In this document: piece by piece, positions 42,260-50,520 of the stretch
Position numbering within the stretch: position 1 is the first letter of the stretch
Layout: each line of letters opens with the position of its first letter
NCBI RefSeq assembly: GCF_005843885.1
Contig: NZ_CP040443.1
Location: 4,712,001 to 4,776,000, forward strand
DNA from: Escherichia sp. E4742
Lineage (GTDB): Bacteria > Pseudomonadota > Gammaproteobacteria > Enterobacterales > Enterobacteriaceae
Direction of reading: 5' to 3'
DNA length: 64,000 nt
Program-made: the position numbers and the translations under genes
Notes under the pieces: model-generated
Told to the model about the DNA's origin: nothing
The model's input: the letters and a program-made list of their open reading frames with translations, nothing else
Database searches by the model: none

Positions 42260-42343
42260 ATCCCGAAGACTTTCCTGGTCCGGAGGGCAAAACGCCCTCC
42301 TCAACTTCCAAGTGTAACGGCAGACGCAGTAAGAAAAATTCAG

Positions 42344-43465
42344 TTAACTCTGATATCGCGGGTTGGCAGGGAAAATAGCGCCCAGCACCGTCTCCTCGCT
42401 TGCGCCGGTAACGGAAGGTAGATTGCCGGGCAGCCCAGCCAGCGTTCGCCAGGCAAGCCATGCGAAGGCTAACGCTTCCATGTCATCACCGCTAATACCA
42501 ACGGCATCGGTGGTGGTCACTTCAGTCCCTGGCAGTAATGCAGCCATACGCGCCATGAGCAGCGGATTGCGACTTCCTCCACCACATACCATCAATCGAT
42601 CGCAGCCACCGCTCAACAAGACTTGTTCAGAAATAGTCACGGCGGTGAGTTCCGCCAGTGTTGCCTGAACATCTCGCGCATCCAGGCCAGGGAAATCGCG
42701 TAGATGACGCTCCAACCAGGCATAGTTAAAGTATTCGCGCCCGGTGCTTTTGGGTGCTGGCTGGGAAAAATAGGGATCGCTAAGCATTTTTTGCAGCAGC
42801 GGCAGAATAACCTTGCCCGCCCGCGCCCACTCAGCGTCTTTATCGTAAGGTTTACCGACCTGACGCCAGATCCATGCGTCCATTAGCATGTTGCCCGGTC
42901 CGGTATCGTAGCCACCTACCGGCATTCCTGGAATGAGTAGTGACAGATTGGCAATTCCACCAATATTAAGCACCATTCGCCGCTCAGTTGGATGGGCCAG
43001 CAATGCGTGATGAAAAGCAGGTACCAGCGGTGCGCCCTGGCCACCTAAGGCGATATCGCGACGGCGAAAATCCCCGACGACAGTAATTCCAGTCCGCGCA
43101 ACAATTTGATTGTTATCACCTATCTGTAGCGTATGTGGCGCGACGCCCGTGGGTTCGTGCCAGACGGTCTGGCCATGACAACCGATAGCTACGATATCTT
43201 TCGGCTGTAAATTTTCTGCTTTTAATAGTGCATTAACGGCATCCGCAAACAAGCAGCCAAGTCGGGTATCCAGTTGACCAAACTGGGAGAGCGTAAGCTG
43301 TTGCCCCTGGCAAATATCCAGCACCGCCTGTTTGAGTGATGGAGGAATCGGCCAGCTCAAACTAGCCAGCTGCGCCACCCGGTGTTCATCGATCGTCGCC
43401 AACACAACATCGACACCATCCAGGCTAGTACCTGACATAACACCAATAAAGCGGCCTGATTTCAT
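42344..43465 (-). CDS. anmK: Anhydro-N-acetylmuramic acid kinase
   Basis: 373 residues. The ASKHA-type N-terminus MKSGRFIGVMSGTSLDGVDV and the GGIANLS motif (about 167-173) identify AnmK, which phosphorylates anhydro-MurNAc during recycling of cell-wall fragments. The C-terminus ends NPRYQS, four residues beyond the K-12 protein as I remember it. The start is preceded by AAAAGGATGAAC. It is divergent from slyB, and a gap of about 270 bp carries the slyB PhoP promoter. Confidence 0.95.
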   Translation of the reverse strand: MKSGRFIGVMSGTSLDGVDVVLATIDEHRVAQLASLSWPIPPSLKQAVLDICQGQQLTLSQFGQLDTRLGCLFADAVNALLKAENLQPKDIVAIGCHGQTVWHEPTGVAPHTLQIGDNNQIVARTGITVVGDFRRRDIALGGQGAPLVPAFHHALLAHPTERRMVLNIGGIANLSLLIPGMPVGGYDTGPGNMLMDAWIWRQVGKPYDKDAEWARAGKVILPLLQKMLSDPYFSQPAPKSTGREYFNYAWLERHLRDFPGLDARDVQATLAELTAVTISEQVLLSGGCDRLMVCGGGSRNPLLMARMAALLPGTEVTTTDAVGISGDDMEALAFAWLAWRTLAGLPGNLPSVTGASEETVLGAIFPANPRYQS

Positions 43466-43598
43466 AGTTCATCCTTTTTCAACCTGATGTTTGCGTTCCA
43501 CTCAAACACAAACCTTTCGCGAATTCCATGCATAAGGGCCGATTTTTATTGTTGGTAGTAAAAGATTATATTCACATCAATAACTAATATGAATGTTT

Positions 43599-43633
43599 TG
43601 TTTATACTTGGTTAACCCTACTCTAATTATGAT
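43599..43633 (+). promoter_or_regulatory. PhoP box and -10 of slyB
   Basis: TGTTTA-TACTT-GGTTAA at 43599-43615 is a PhoP direct repeat with 5-bp spacing. TATGAT (43628-43633) follows after exactly 12 bp, the spacing typical of PhoP-activated promoters. slyB is an established PhoPQ target. Confidence 0.85.
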
Positions 43634-43739
43634 TTAATCATGTTTTAGTGGAACATGTAATCATGGTTATACTAATGCGAATAACTTTGACCATTAGGGA
43701 TGCTCGTGAGGCGTTTCATGGTAATCAGGAGATTTTTCA

Positions 43740-44207
43740 ATGATTAAACGCGTACTGGTTGTATCAATGGTAGGTCTTTCTCTTGTTGGTTGTGTTAACA
43801 ACGATACCCTATCTGGTGATGTTTATACTGCCTCTGAAGCGAAGCAAGTGCAGAATGTCAGCTACGGCACAATCGTTAACGTACGACAGGTACAAATTCA
43901 GGGCGGTGATGATTCCAACGTCATCGGCGCAATTGGCGGTGCAGTTCTCGGTGGTTTTCTTGGTAATACCGTTGGTGGTGGTACGGGACGCTCTTTGGCT
44001 ACCGCAGCAGGTGCCGTCGCGGGTGGCGTAGCCGGTCAGGGCGTACAGAGCGCAATGAACAAAACACAGGGTGTGGAGCTGGAAATTCGTAAAGATGATG
44101 GCAACACCATCATGGTGGTACAGAAACAGGGCAATACCCATTTCTCTCCGGGACAACGTGTAGTTCTGGCCAGCAACGGCAGCCAGGTGACGGTTTCCCC
44201 GCGCTAA
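43740..44207 (+). CDS. slyB: Outer-membrane lipoprotein SlyB
   Basis: 155 residues. Signal peptide MIKRVLVVSMVGLSLVGC with the lipobox Cys at 18. A glycine-zipper core of two hydrophobic helices lies at about 62-100 (GAIGGAVLGGFLGNTVGGG and AGAVAGGVAGQGV), followed by a C-terminal beta domain. SlyB is a PhoPQ-induced lipoprotein that surrounds damaged or misfolded outer-membrane proteins and stabilises the envelope under LPS stress. It converges on slyA. Confidence 0.96.
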   Translation: MIKRVLVVSMVGLSLVGCVNNDTLSGDVYTASEAKQVQNVSYGTIVNVRQVQIQGGDDSNVIGAIGGAVLGGFLGNTVGGGTGRSLATAAGAVAGGVAGQGVQSAMNKTQGVELEIRKDDGNTIMVVQKQGNTHFSPGQRVVLASNGSQVTVSPR

Positions 44208-44216
44208 ACAAGTTGA

Positions 44217-44253
44217 CGTGTGGTCAGGTACCTGGCCACACGCCCCCTTTATT
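44217..44253 (+). terminator. Terminator between slyB and slyA
   Basis: Twelve-base arms CGTGTGGTCAGG (44217-44228) and CCTGGCCACACG (44231-44242), one G-U pair, then CCCCCTTTATTT. It serves slyB and may act on slyA from the other side. Confidence 0.8.
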
Positions 44254-44688
44254 TCACCCTTTGGCCTGTAACTCAGTAATATTATGCTCAAGTTTTGCAA
44301 TGAGCCTAATCAGTTGTTCCAGTTCCTCTGCTGAAATCCCATCCAAAATTTCCGCCCGGGTCTTGTTAATAACAGCTTCCATTTCGCTAATCAGCGGCTC
44401 CGCCTTTTCCGTCAGTTTAATACGTTTGGCCCGCCGATCGCTGGGACAAGTTTGACGCGAAATTAACCCTTTTTCTTCCAGTTGGTCCAACGTACGAACC
44501 AGTGATGGCTGCTCAATGCCGATCGCTTTTGCCAGTTGAATTTGCGACTGGTCTGGAGGTAACTGATGTATATTGTGCAACGTCACCCAATGGGTTTGCG
44601 TTAACTCCAGGGGTTTCAGGCGATGGTCTATCAGAGCACGCCATATGCGCACCAACCGTGCCAGATCAGAACCTAGTGGCGATTCCAA
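44254..44688 (-). CDS. slyA: MarR-family transcription regulator SlyA
   Basis: 144 residues when started at TTG (giving MESPLGSDLARLV). An ATG two codons upstream sits directly against AAGGAG with no spacing, so the TTG is the better start. The winged helix is visible at about 30-100: TQTHWVTLHNIHQLPPDQSQ, the recognition region PSLVRTLDQLEEKGLISRQ and the wing DRRAKRIKLTEKA. SlyA is a dimeric regulator that counteracts H-NS at genes such as hlyE. It is divergent from ydhIJK, which are plausible targets. Confidence 0.95.
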   Translation of the reverse strand: MESPLGSDLARLVRIWRALIDHRLKPLELTQTHWVTLHNIHQLPPDQSQIQLAKAIGIEQPSLVRTLDQLEEKGLISRQTCPSDRRAKRIKLTEKAEPLISEMEAVINKTRAEILDGISAEELEQLIRLIAKLEHNITELQAKG

Positions 44689-44888
44689 TTTCATCTCCTT
44701 ATAATTAGCTTGCTAAGATATTATACGGCTTTTAGAATAGTGTGCAGCAATTGTATTGCTAAAACAAATGGATTGCTGCATTTGCTTACCGTCAGACATG
44801 CTTTTCAGAAATAGCGAGTAATTTTCTCTCACATAAACAATATTTATTAATCTAAAGCAATAAACTCAGCCTCAAAGGAATCTATTTT

Positions 44889-45125
44889 GTGAAGTTTATG
44901 CATAGTGCAACAGGATTGCCCCTACAAGATCTGGTGTTCGGTGCATCCGTCTACTTTCCTCCGTTTTTCAAAGCCTTCGCGCTTGGATTCGTCGTCTGGC
45001 TTGTCCTGCACCGCCTGCTTCGCGACTGGATCTACGCGGGCGACATCTGGCATCCCTTGTTAATGGATTTGTCGCTGTTTGCGATCTGCGTATGCTCCGC
45101 CCTGGCAATATTGATTGCGTGGTAA
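44889..45125 (+). CDS. ydhI: Small inner-membrane protein YdhI (DUF1656, AaeX-like)
   Basis: 78 residues starting at GTG, with AAAGGAATC nearby. Two transmembrane helices (about 25-44 and 57-77). The DUF1656/AaeX family is found as the first gene of aaeXAB-type efflux operons, before an HlyD-like subunit. It begins a three-gene set with ydhJ (2 bp after) and ydhK, and is divergent from slyA. Confidence 0.9.
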   Translation: MKFMHSATGLPLQDLVFGASVYFPPFFKAFALGFVVWLVLHRLLRDWIYAGDIWHPLLMDLSLFAICVCSALAILIAW

Positions 45126-45127
45126 CT

Positions 45128-45985
45128 ATGTCAATTAAAACCATTAAGTATTTCTCAACAATAATTGTAGCAGTAGTTGCCGTTCTCGCCGGATGGTGGC
45201 TCTGGAACTATTACATGCAGTCACCGTGGACGCGGGATGGCAAAATACGCGCGGAACAGGTCGCTATCACCCCACAAGTGTCCGGACGTATTGTTGAGAT
45301 GAATATAAAAGACAACCAGTTGGTTAACGCTGGCGATATTCTGTTCACTATCGATAAAACCCCCTTCCAGATTGCCGAACTGAATGCCCAGGCCCAACTG
45401 GCGAAAGCGCAATCTGATCTTGCCAGAGCCAATAATGAGGCCAACCGCCGCCGTCATCTCTCGCAAAATTTTATCTCTGCCGAAGAACTGGATACGGCAA
45501 ACCTCAATGTTAAAGCGATGCAGGCCAGTGTCGATGCCGCACAAGCAACGCTGAAACAGGCACAATGGCAACTGGCACAAACGGAAATTCGCGCCCCGGT
45601 CAGCGGATGGGTCACCAACCTCACTACCCGCATCGGCGACTACGCCGACACAGGAAAACCGCTGTTTGCCCTGGTGGACAGCCACTCGTTTTACGTCATT
45701 GGTTATTTTGAAGAAACCAAATTGCGGCATATCCGCGACGGTGCGCCAGCACACATTACGCTCTATAGCGACAACAAAACGTTACAGGGTCACGTCTCCA
45801 GTATCGGTCGGGCAATTTATGATCAGAGTGTGGAAAACGATTCCAGCCTGATTCCAGACGTTAAACCTAACGTTCCCTGGGTTCGTCTCGCCCAGCGCGT
45901 CCCGGTTCGCTTTGCCCTTGATAATGTTCCCAGCGATGTCACGCTGGTATCCGGCACAACCTGTAGTATCGCAGTAGGTCAGTAA
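45128..45985 (+). CDS. ydhJ: HlyD/AaeA-type membrane-fusion protein
   Basis: 285 residues from the ATG of MSIKTIKYFS; the frame extends upstream into ydhI but only this ATG has matching spacing. One membrane helix (about 9-29), then the periplasmic adaptor: half-motifs DGKIRAEQVAITPQVSGRIV and APVSGWVTNLTTRIGDYADT form the lipoyl domain, with a helical hairpin (about 85-145) between. It should link the FUSC-type YdhK transporter to an outer-membrane exit. Stop and ydhK start overlap by one base. Confidence 0.92.
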   Translation: MSIKTIKYFSTIIVAVVAVLAGWWLWNYYMQSPWTRDGKIRAEQVAITPQVSGRIVEMNIKDNQLVNAGDILFTIDKTPFQIAELNAQAQLAKAQSDLARANNEANRRRHLSQNFISAEELDTANLNVKAMQASVDAAQATLKQAQWQLAQTEIRAPVSGWVTNLTTRIGDYADTGKPLFALVDSHSFYVIGYFEETKLRHIRDGAPAHITLYSDNKTLQGHVSSIGRAIYDQSVENDSSLIPDVKPNVPWVRLAQRVPVRFALDNVPSDVTLVSGTTCSIAVGQ

Positions 45986-47997
45986 TGAACGCCTGGTCAT
46001 GGTCTCTGCGCAATCTGCCCTGGTTTAAGGCCACGCTGGCACAATGGCGCTATGCGTTGCGCAATACCCTTGCCATGTGTCTGGCTCTGACTGTTGCTTA
46101 TTATTTAAATCTGGACGAGCCCTATTGGGCGATGACGTCAGCCGCGGTAGTGAGCTTTCCGACAGTTGGCGGTGTCATCAGCAAAAGCCTGGGGCGCATC
46201 GCTGGCAGTTTGCTGGGGGCTATCGCGGCGCTAATCCTTGCCGGGCATACTCTCAACGAGCCGTGGTTCTTCCTGTTGAGCATGTCGGCATGGCTTGGTT
46301 TTTGTACCTGGGCCTGCGCGCATTTCTCGAATAACGTGGCCTATGCGTTTCAACTGGCGGGTTACACAGCAGCGATTATCGCCTTCCCGATGGTCAATAT
46401 CACTGAAGCAAGCCAGTTGTGGGACATCGCCCAGGCGCGCGTTTGCGAAGTGATCGTCGGTATTCTCTGCGGTGGGATGATGATGATGATTCTGCCGAGC
46501 ACTTCCGATGCCACTGCCCTTTTAACCGCATTGAAAAACATGCACGCCCGTTTACTGGAACATGCCAGTTTACTCTGGCAGCCTGAAACAACCGATGCCA
46601 TTCGTACCGCACATGAAGGGGTGATTGGGCAGATACTGACCATGAATTTGCTGCGTATCCAGGCTTTCTGGAGCCACTATCGCTTCCGCCAGCAAAACGC
46701 GCGCCTCAATGCGTTACTCCACCAGCAATTACGCATGACCAGCGTAATTTCGAGCTTGCGGCGTATGTTGCTCAACTGGCCATCACCCCCTGGGGCTATA
46801 CGGGAAATTCTTGAACAGTTGCTAACTGCCCTCGCCAGCGGGCAAACGGATTTTTACACCGTCGCACGCATTATTGCCCCGCTACGCCCGACGAACTCGG
46901 CTGACTACCGGCACGTCGCCTTCTGGCATCGACTACGTTATTTTTGCCGCCTTTATCTGCAAAGTAGTCAGGAATTACATCGTCTGCAAAGCGGCGTAGA
47001 TGATCAAACCAGACTCCCTCGCGCGTCCGGGCTGGCACGTCATACCGATAATGCAGAAGCCATGTGGAGCGGGCTGCGGACATTTTGTACGTTGATGATG
47101 ATTGGTGCGTGGAGTATTGCCTCGCAATGGGATGCCGGAGCCAATGCATTAACCCTGGCTGCGATTAGCTGCGTCCTTTACTCCGCCGTCGCAGCGCCGT
47201 TTAAGTCATTGTCGCTGCTGATGCGCACGCTGGTGTTACTTTCGTTCTTTAGCTTTGTGGTTAAATTTGGCCTGATGGTCCAAATTAGCGAGCTGTGGCA
47301 ATTTTTGCTGTTTCTTTTCCCCCTGCTGGCAACGATGCAGCTACTCAAAATACAATTGCCAAAACAAGCTGCATTATGGGGGCAACTGATTGTTTTTATG
47401 GGCTCGTTTATCGCCGTCACCAACCCGCCGGTGTATGATTTTGCTGATTTTCTCAATGATAATCTGGCGAAAATCGTTGGCGTGGCGTTGGCGTGGTTAG
47501 CGTTTGCCATTCTGCGACCTGGGTCGGATGCCCGCAAAAGCCGTCGCCATATTCACGCCCTGCGCCGAGATTTTGTCGATCAACTAAGCCGCCATCCAAC
47601 ACTGAGTGAAAGCGAATTTGAATCGCTCACTTATCATCACGTCAGTCAGTTGAGCAACAGCCAGGATGCGCTGGCGCGCCGCTGGTTATTACGTTGGGGG
47701 GTGGTGCTACTGAACTGTTCGCATGTTGTCTGGCAATTACGCGAGTGGGAGTCGCGTTCTGATCCGTTATCACAAGTGCGGGATAACTGTATTTCGCTGT
47801 TGCGGGGAGTGATGAGTGAGCGTGGCGTTCAGCAAAAATCGCTGGCAGCCACACTTGAAGAATTACAGCGGATTTGCGACAGCCTTGCCCGGCATCATCA
47901 GCCTGCCGCCCGTGAGCTGGCAGCGATTGTCTGGCGACTATACTGCTCGCTTTCGCAACTTGAGCAAGCACCGCCGCAAGGTACGCTGGCCTCTTAA
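45985..47997 (+). CDS. ydhK: FUSC-family inner-membrane transporter (AaeB-like)
   Basis: 670 residues. Two membrane blocks of about five to six helices (about 25-170 and 360-510) with cytosolic domains between and after, the layout of the fusaric acid resistance/AaeB family. The FUSC-like block SAAVVSFPTVGGVISKSLGR (about 52-71) is visible. It should be the pump part of a tripartite-like system with YdhJ and YdhI. Substrate unknown. It ends directly beside sodC. Confidence 0.91.
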   Translation: MNAWSWSLRNLPWFKATLAQWRYALRNTLAMCLALTVAYYLNLDEPYWAMTSAAVVSFPTVGGVISKSLGRIAGSLLGAIAALILAGHTLNEPWFFLLSMSAWLGFCTWACAHFSNNVAYAFQLAGYTAAIIAFPMVNITEASQLWDIAQARVCEVIVGILCGGMMMMILPSTSDATALLTALKNMHARLLEHASLLWQPETTDAIRTAHEGVIGQILTMNLLRIQAFWSHYRFRQQNARLNALLHQQLRMTSVISSLRRMLLNWPSPPGAIREILEQLLTALASGQTDFYTVARIIAPLRPTNSADYRHVAFWHRLRYFCRLYLQSSQELHRLQSGVDDQTRLPRASGLARHTDNAEAMWSGLRTFCTLMMIGAWSIASQWDAGANALTLAAISCVLYSAVAAPFKSLSLLMRTLVLLSFFSFVVKFGLMVQISELWQFLLFLFPLLATMQLLKIQLPKQAALWGQLIVFMGSFIAVTNPPVYDFADFLNDNLAKIVGVALAWLAFAILRPGSDARKSRRHIHALRRDFVDQLSRHPTLSESEFESLTYHHVSQLSNSQDALARRWLLRWGVVLLNCSHVVWQLREWESRSDPLSQVRDNCISLLRGVMSERGVQQKSLAATLEELQRICDSLARHHQPAARELAAIVWRLYCSLSQLEQAPPQGTLAS

Positions 47998-48519
47998 CTA
48001 CTTAATAACACCACAGGCATAGCGTTCACCGCCACCGCCCAGCGGTTTAGGTTGATCGGACATATTATCGCTGCCAACGTGGATCATCAGCGCCTTGTCT
48101 TTGATTTCATCGAGTGATTTCAGACGAGGCGCAATAACGGCATCGGTCGCCTTGCCGTCATTATTGACCACCAGCGCAGGCAGATCGCCTAAATGTCCCG
48201 CACCTTCCGGCCCTTCATGCTTGTTGGTTTTTTGTGGATCAAGATGTCCGCCTGCGGATTCTGCGGCGCTGGCTTTGCCATCTTTCGTTGCTGGCTGGCA
48301 GCTTCCTTTAGCATGAATATGGAAGCCATGCTCACCGGGTGGTAATGCTTTCAGATCGGGCGAAAACTCCAGACCTTTATCGGTTTCAGTAATAGTTACG
48401 CTACCTATTGACTGCCCAACCCCTTGCGACGTAACGAGGTTCATCTCGACTTTTTCACTGGCAGCTTGTGCGCCGGTCGCAACAACCAGCGCCAGAATGG
48501 CCAGACTAAAACGTTTCAT
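47998..48519 (-). CDS. sodC: Periplasmic Cu,Zn superoxide dismutase
   Basis: 173 residues from the ATG of MKRFSLAILA; the frame starts five codons earlier but this ATG is next to a GGAGGTCC ribosome site. Signal peptide of about 19 residues (cut after AQA). Cu/Zn ligands are seen in HGFHIHAKGSC and in the GGHLDP and GAGHLGD segments; C-terminal GGGGERYACGVIK is conserved. It dismutes periplasmic superoxide and is made in stationary phase. It abuts the convergent ydhK with no spacing. Confidence 0.97.
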   Translation of the reverse strand: MKRFSLAILALVVATGAQAASEKVEMNLVTSQGVGQSIGSVTITETDKGLEFSPDLKALPPGEHGFHIHAKGSCQPATKDGKASAAESAGGHLDPQKTNKHEGPEGAGHLGDLPALVVNNDGKATDAVIAPRLKSLDEIKDKALMIHVGSDNMSDQPKPLGGGGERYACGVIK

Positions 48520-48598
48520 AGGACCTCCGTTCAATGTGCATACCCGTTAAGTGTAAACCAGTGACACATATTTGAACGGCGGCTATTCCTAAAAGTGT

Positions 48599-49495
48599 TT
48601 ATGGTACGTCGTAACCCAGTGCCGCTTTACGGATACGGAACCATTGTTGGCGGGTCATTTTCAATGCTTCCGCTTCGACAGCTGCCCGCACGCGCTCAAT
48701 TTTACCGGAGCCGATAATCGGCAGCGGCTGCGATGGCAGACGCAATATCCAGGCATAAACCACCTGCTCGATAGAGCCCGCGTTTAATTCTTCCGCCACC
48801 ACAGCAAGTTCATCTCGTAGCGGCCTGAAATAATCATCATTAAACAGACGACCACCGCCAAGACAAGACCAGGCCATCGGGCGAATACGCAGTTGTTGTA
48901 GCTGATCGAGCGTACCATCCAGCAGCAACGGCTGATGCACCGGGGATATTTCCACCTGGTTAGTGGCAAGGGTAAACGGCAGGCGTGATTGCAACAGGGC
49001 AAATTGCGCAGGCGTGAAGTTGGATACGCCAAAATGGCGCACTTTGCCGCTCTGATGCAGATGTTTAAACGCATCCGCCACTTCATCGGCATCCATCAAC
49101 GGGTCGGGACGGTGGATTAACAGCAGATCCAGATGATCGGTCGCAAGATTAATCAGCGACTGTTCGGCGCTTTTAATAATATGGTCGCGGTCAGTGATGT
49201 AATGACCAATAACGTTTTCTTCACGTGCAGTTGTTGCGATGCCACATTTGCTGACGATTTCCATCCGTTCACGCAGATGAGGCGCCAGTTTCAACGCCTC
49301 GCCAAACGCTGCTTCGCACTGATAGCCGCCATAAATATCAGCATGGTCCACGGTGGTAATGCCGAGATCCAGATGCTCCTCAATAAAGCTAACCAACTGA
49401 CGGGCAGACATATTCCAGTCCATCAGTCGCCAGTAGCCCATCACAAAACGGGAAAACTCCGGGCCTTGCGGCGCAATAGTAATACGCTGAACCAT
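48599..49495 (-). CDS. ydhF: Aldo-keto reductase family protein YdhF
   Basis: 298 residues. Aldo-keto reductase fold: Asp/Tyr active-site region DHADIYGGYQCEAAFGEALK (about 55-74), Lys in EIVSKCGI, LLLIHRPDPL (about 124-133) and GVSNFTPAQFALLQ (about 159-172). These match the family's catalytic tetrad (Asp, Tyr, Lys, His). It should reduce aldehydes or ketones with NADPH in the cytosol; substrate unknown. It stands between sodC and ydhL on the same strand, with gaps of about 80 and 48 bp. Confidence 0.92.
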   Translation of the reverse strand: MVQRITIAPQGPEFSRFVMGYWRLMDWNMSARQLVSFIEEHLDLGITTVDHADIYGGYQCEAAFGEALKLAPHLRERMEIVSKCGIATTAREENVIGHYITDRDHIIKSAEQSLINLATDHLDLLLIHRPDPLMDADEVADAFKHLHQSGKVRHFGVSNFTPAQFALLQSRLPFTLATNQVEISPVHQPLLLDGTLDQLQQLRIRPMAWSCLGGGRLFNDDYFRPLRDELAVVAEELNAGSIEQVVYAWILRLPSQPLPIIGSGKIERVRAAVEAEALKMTRQQWFRIRKAALGYDVP

Positions 49496-49543
49496 AATCG
49501 CTTCCTCTTATCAGATATGAGAGGAGTATACGCAAGATTATGC

Positions 49544-49783
49544 TCAAAAGAGTGATGGTTGCTCCGGTTCATCTGATGACGTTGGCTTATTCGCGCGTAA
49601 TTTACGCATCAGCCGCTGGCGACAAAGGCGCAGCACCTCTTGTTTTTCGCCATCGCTCATATTATTCCAGTTAAAACGCTCATCCCGGCTACGAAAACAG
49701 CCGCGACAAAATCCGCGCTCATCAGACTGGCAAATTCCCCGGCACGGGCTCTGGACGGGAAAGAACTCTAGTTGCTCCGCCAC
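49544..49783 (-). CDS. ydhL: DUF1289 protein with four-cysteine motif
   Basis: 79 residues from a GTG preceded by AGGAGGGCGA, a much better start than the ATG lying 57 codons upstream, which would overlap nemR and its operator. The motif CRGICQSDERGFCRGCFRS (about 14-32) has four Cys spaced for metal or Fe-S binding, the DUF1289 pattern. Function unknown. It is divergent from nemR, and the NemR operator lies between them. Confidence 0.88.
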   Translation of the reverse strand: MAEQLEFFPVQSPCRGICQSDERGFCRGCFRSRDERFNWNNMSDGEKQEVLRLCRQRLMRKLRANKPTSSDEPEQPSLF

Positions 49784-49855
49784 TTCGCCCTCCTGAAATG
49801 AGATTATTACCACTATTGAAGCTCTTAATGCCCAAAGTAGCAACTTTGCTTGCAC

Positions 49856-49871
49856 TAGACCGACTGGTCTA
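49856..49871. promoter_or_regulatory. NemR operator
   Basis: TAGACC-GACT-GGTCTA, perfect 6-bp arms with a 4-bp centre, 14 bp upstream of the nemR ATG. It matches the NemR box described for E. coli. It also lies 72 bp upstream of the divergent ydhL start. Confidence 0.9.
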
Positions 49872-49885
49872 CTACACTCGAGCGC

Positions 49886-50485
49886 ATGAACAAACACACC
49901 GAACATGATACTCGCGAACATCTCCTGGCGACGGGTGAGCAACTTTGCCTGCAACGTGGATTCACCGGGATGGGATTAAGCGAATTACTGAAGACCGCTG
50001 AAGTGCCGAAAGGATCCTTCTATCACTACTTTCGTTCTAAAGAAGCGTTTGGCGTTGCCATGCTTGAACGTCATTACGCAGCATACCACCAGCGACTAAC
50101 AGAGTTACTGCAATCCGGCGAAGGTAATTACCGCGATCGCATACTGGCTTATTACCAGCAGACGCTGAACCAGTTTTGCCAACACGGAACCATCAGTGGT
50201 TGCCTGACAGTAAAACTCTCTGCCGAAGTGTGCGATCTGTCAGAAGATATGCGCAGCGCGATGGATAAAGGCGCTAGTGGCGTGATCGCCCTGCTCTCGC
50301 AGGCACTGGAAAATGGTCGTGCCAGCCACTGTTTAACCTTTTGTGGCGAACCGCTGCAACAGGCGCAAGTGCTTTACGCACTATGGCTGGGTGCGAATCT
50401 GCAGGCCAAAATTTCGCGCAATTCCGAGCCACTGGAAAACGCGCTAGCACATGTAAAAACCATTATTGCGACGCCTGCCGTTTAG
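49886..50485 (+). CDS. nemR: TetR-family electrophile and bleach sensor NemR
   Basis: 199 residues. TetR helix-turn-helix at about 10-55 (FTGMGLSELLKTAEVPKGSF YHYF). Cys106 (GTISGCLTV) and Lys175, which form the reversible Cys-Lys bond of the known sensor, are both present. It represses nemRA-gloA and is released by reactive chlorine, N-ethylmaleimide and methylglyoxal. nemA starts 35 bp downstream. Confidence 0.97.
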   Translation: MNKHTEHDTREHLLATGEQLCLQRGFTGMGLSELLKTAEVPKGSFYHYFRSKEAFGVAMLERHYAAYHQRLTELLQSGEGNYRDRILAYYQQTLNQFCQHGTISGCLTVKLSAEVCDLSEDMRSAMDKGASGVIALLSQALENGRASHCLTFCGEPLQQAQVLYALWLGANLQAKISRNSEPLENALAHVKTIIATPAV

Positions 50486-50520
50486 TAGGCTTTTTTATCA
50501 CCAGACGACCGGGAGCCTTT

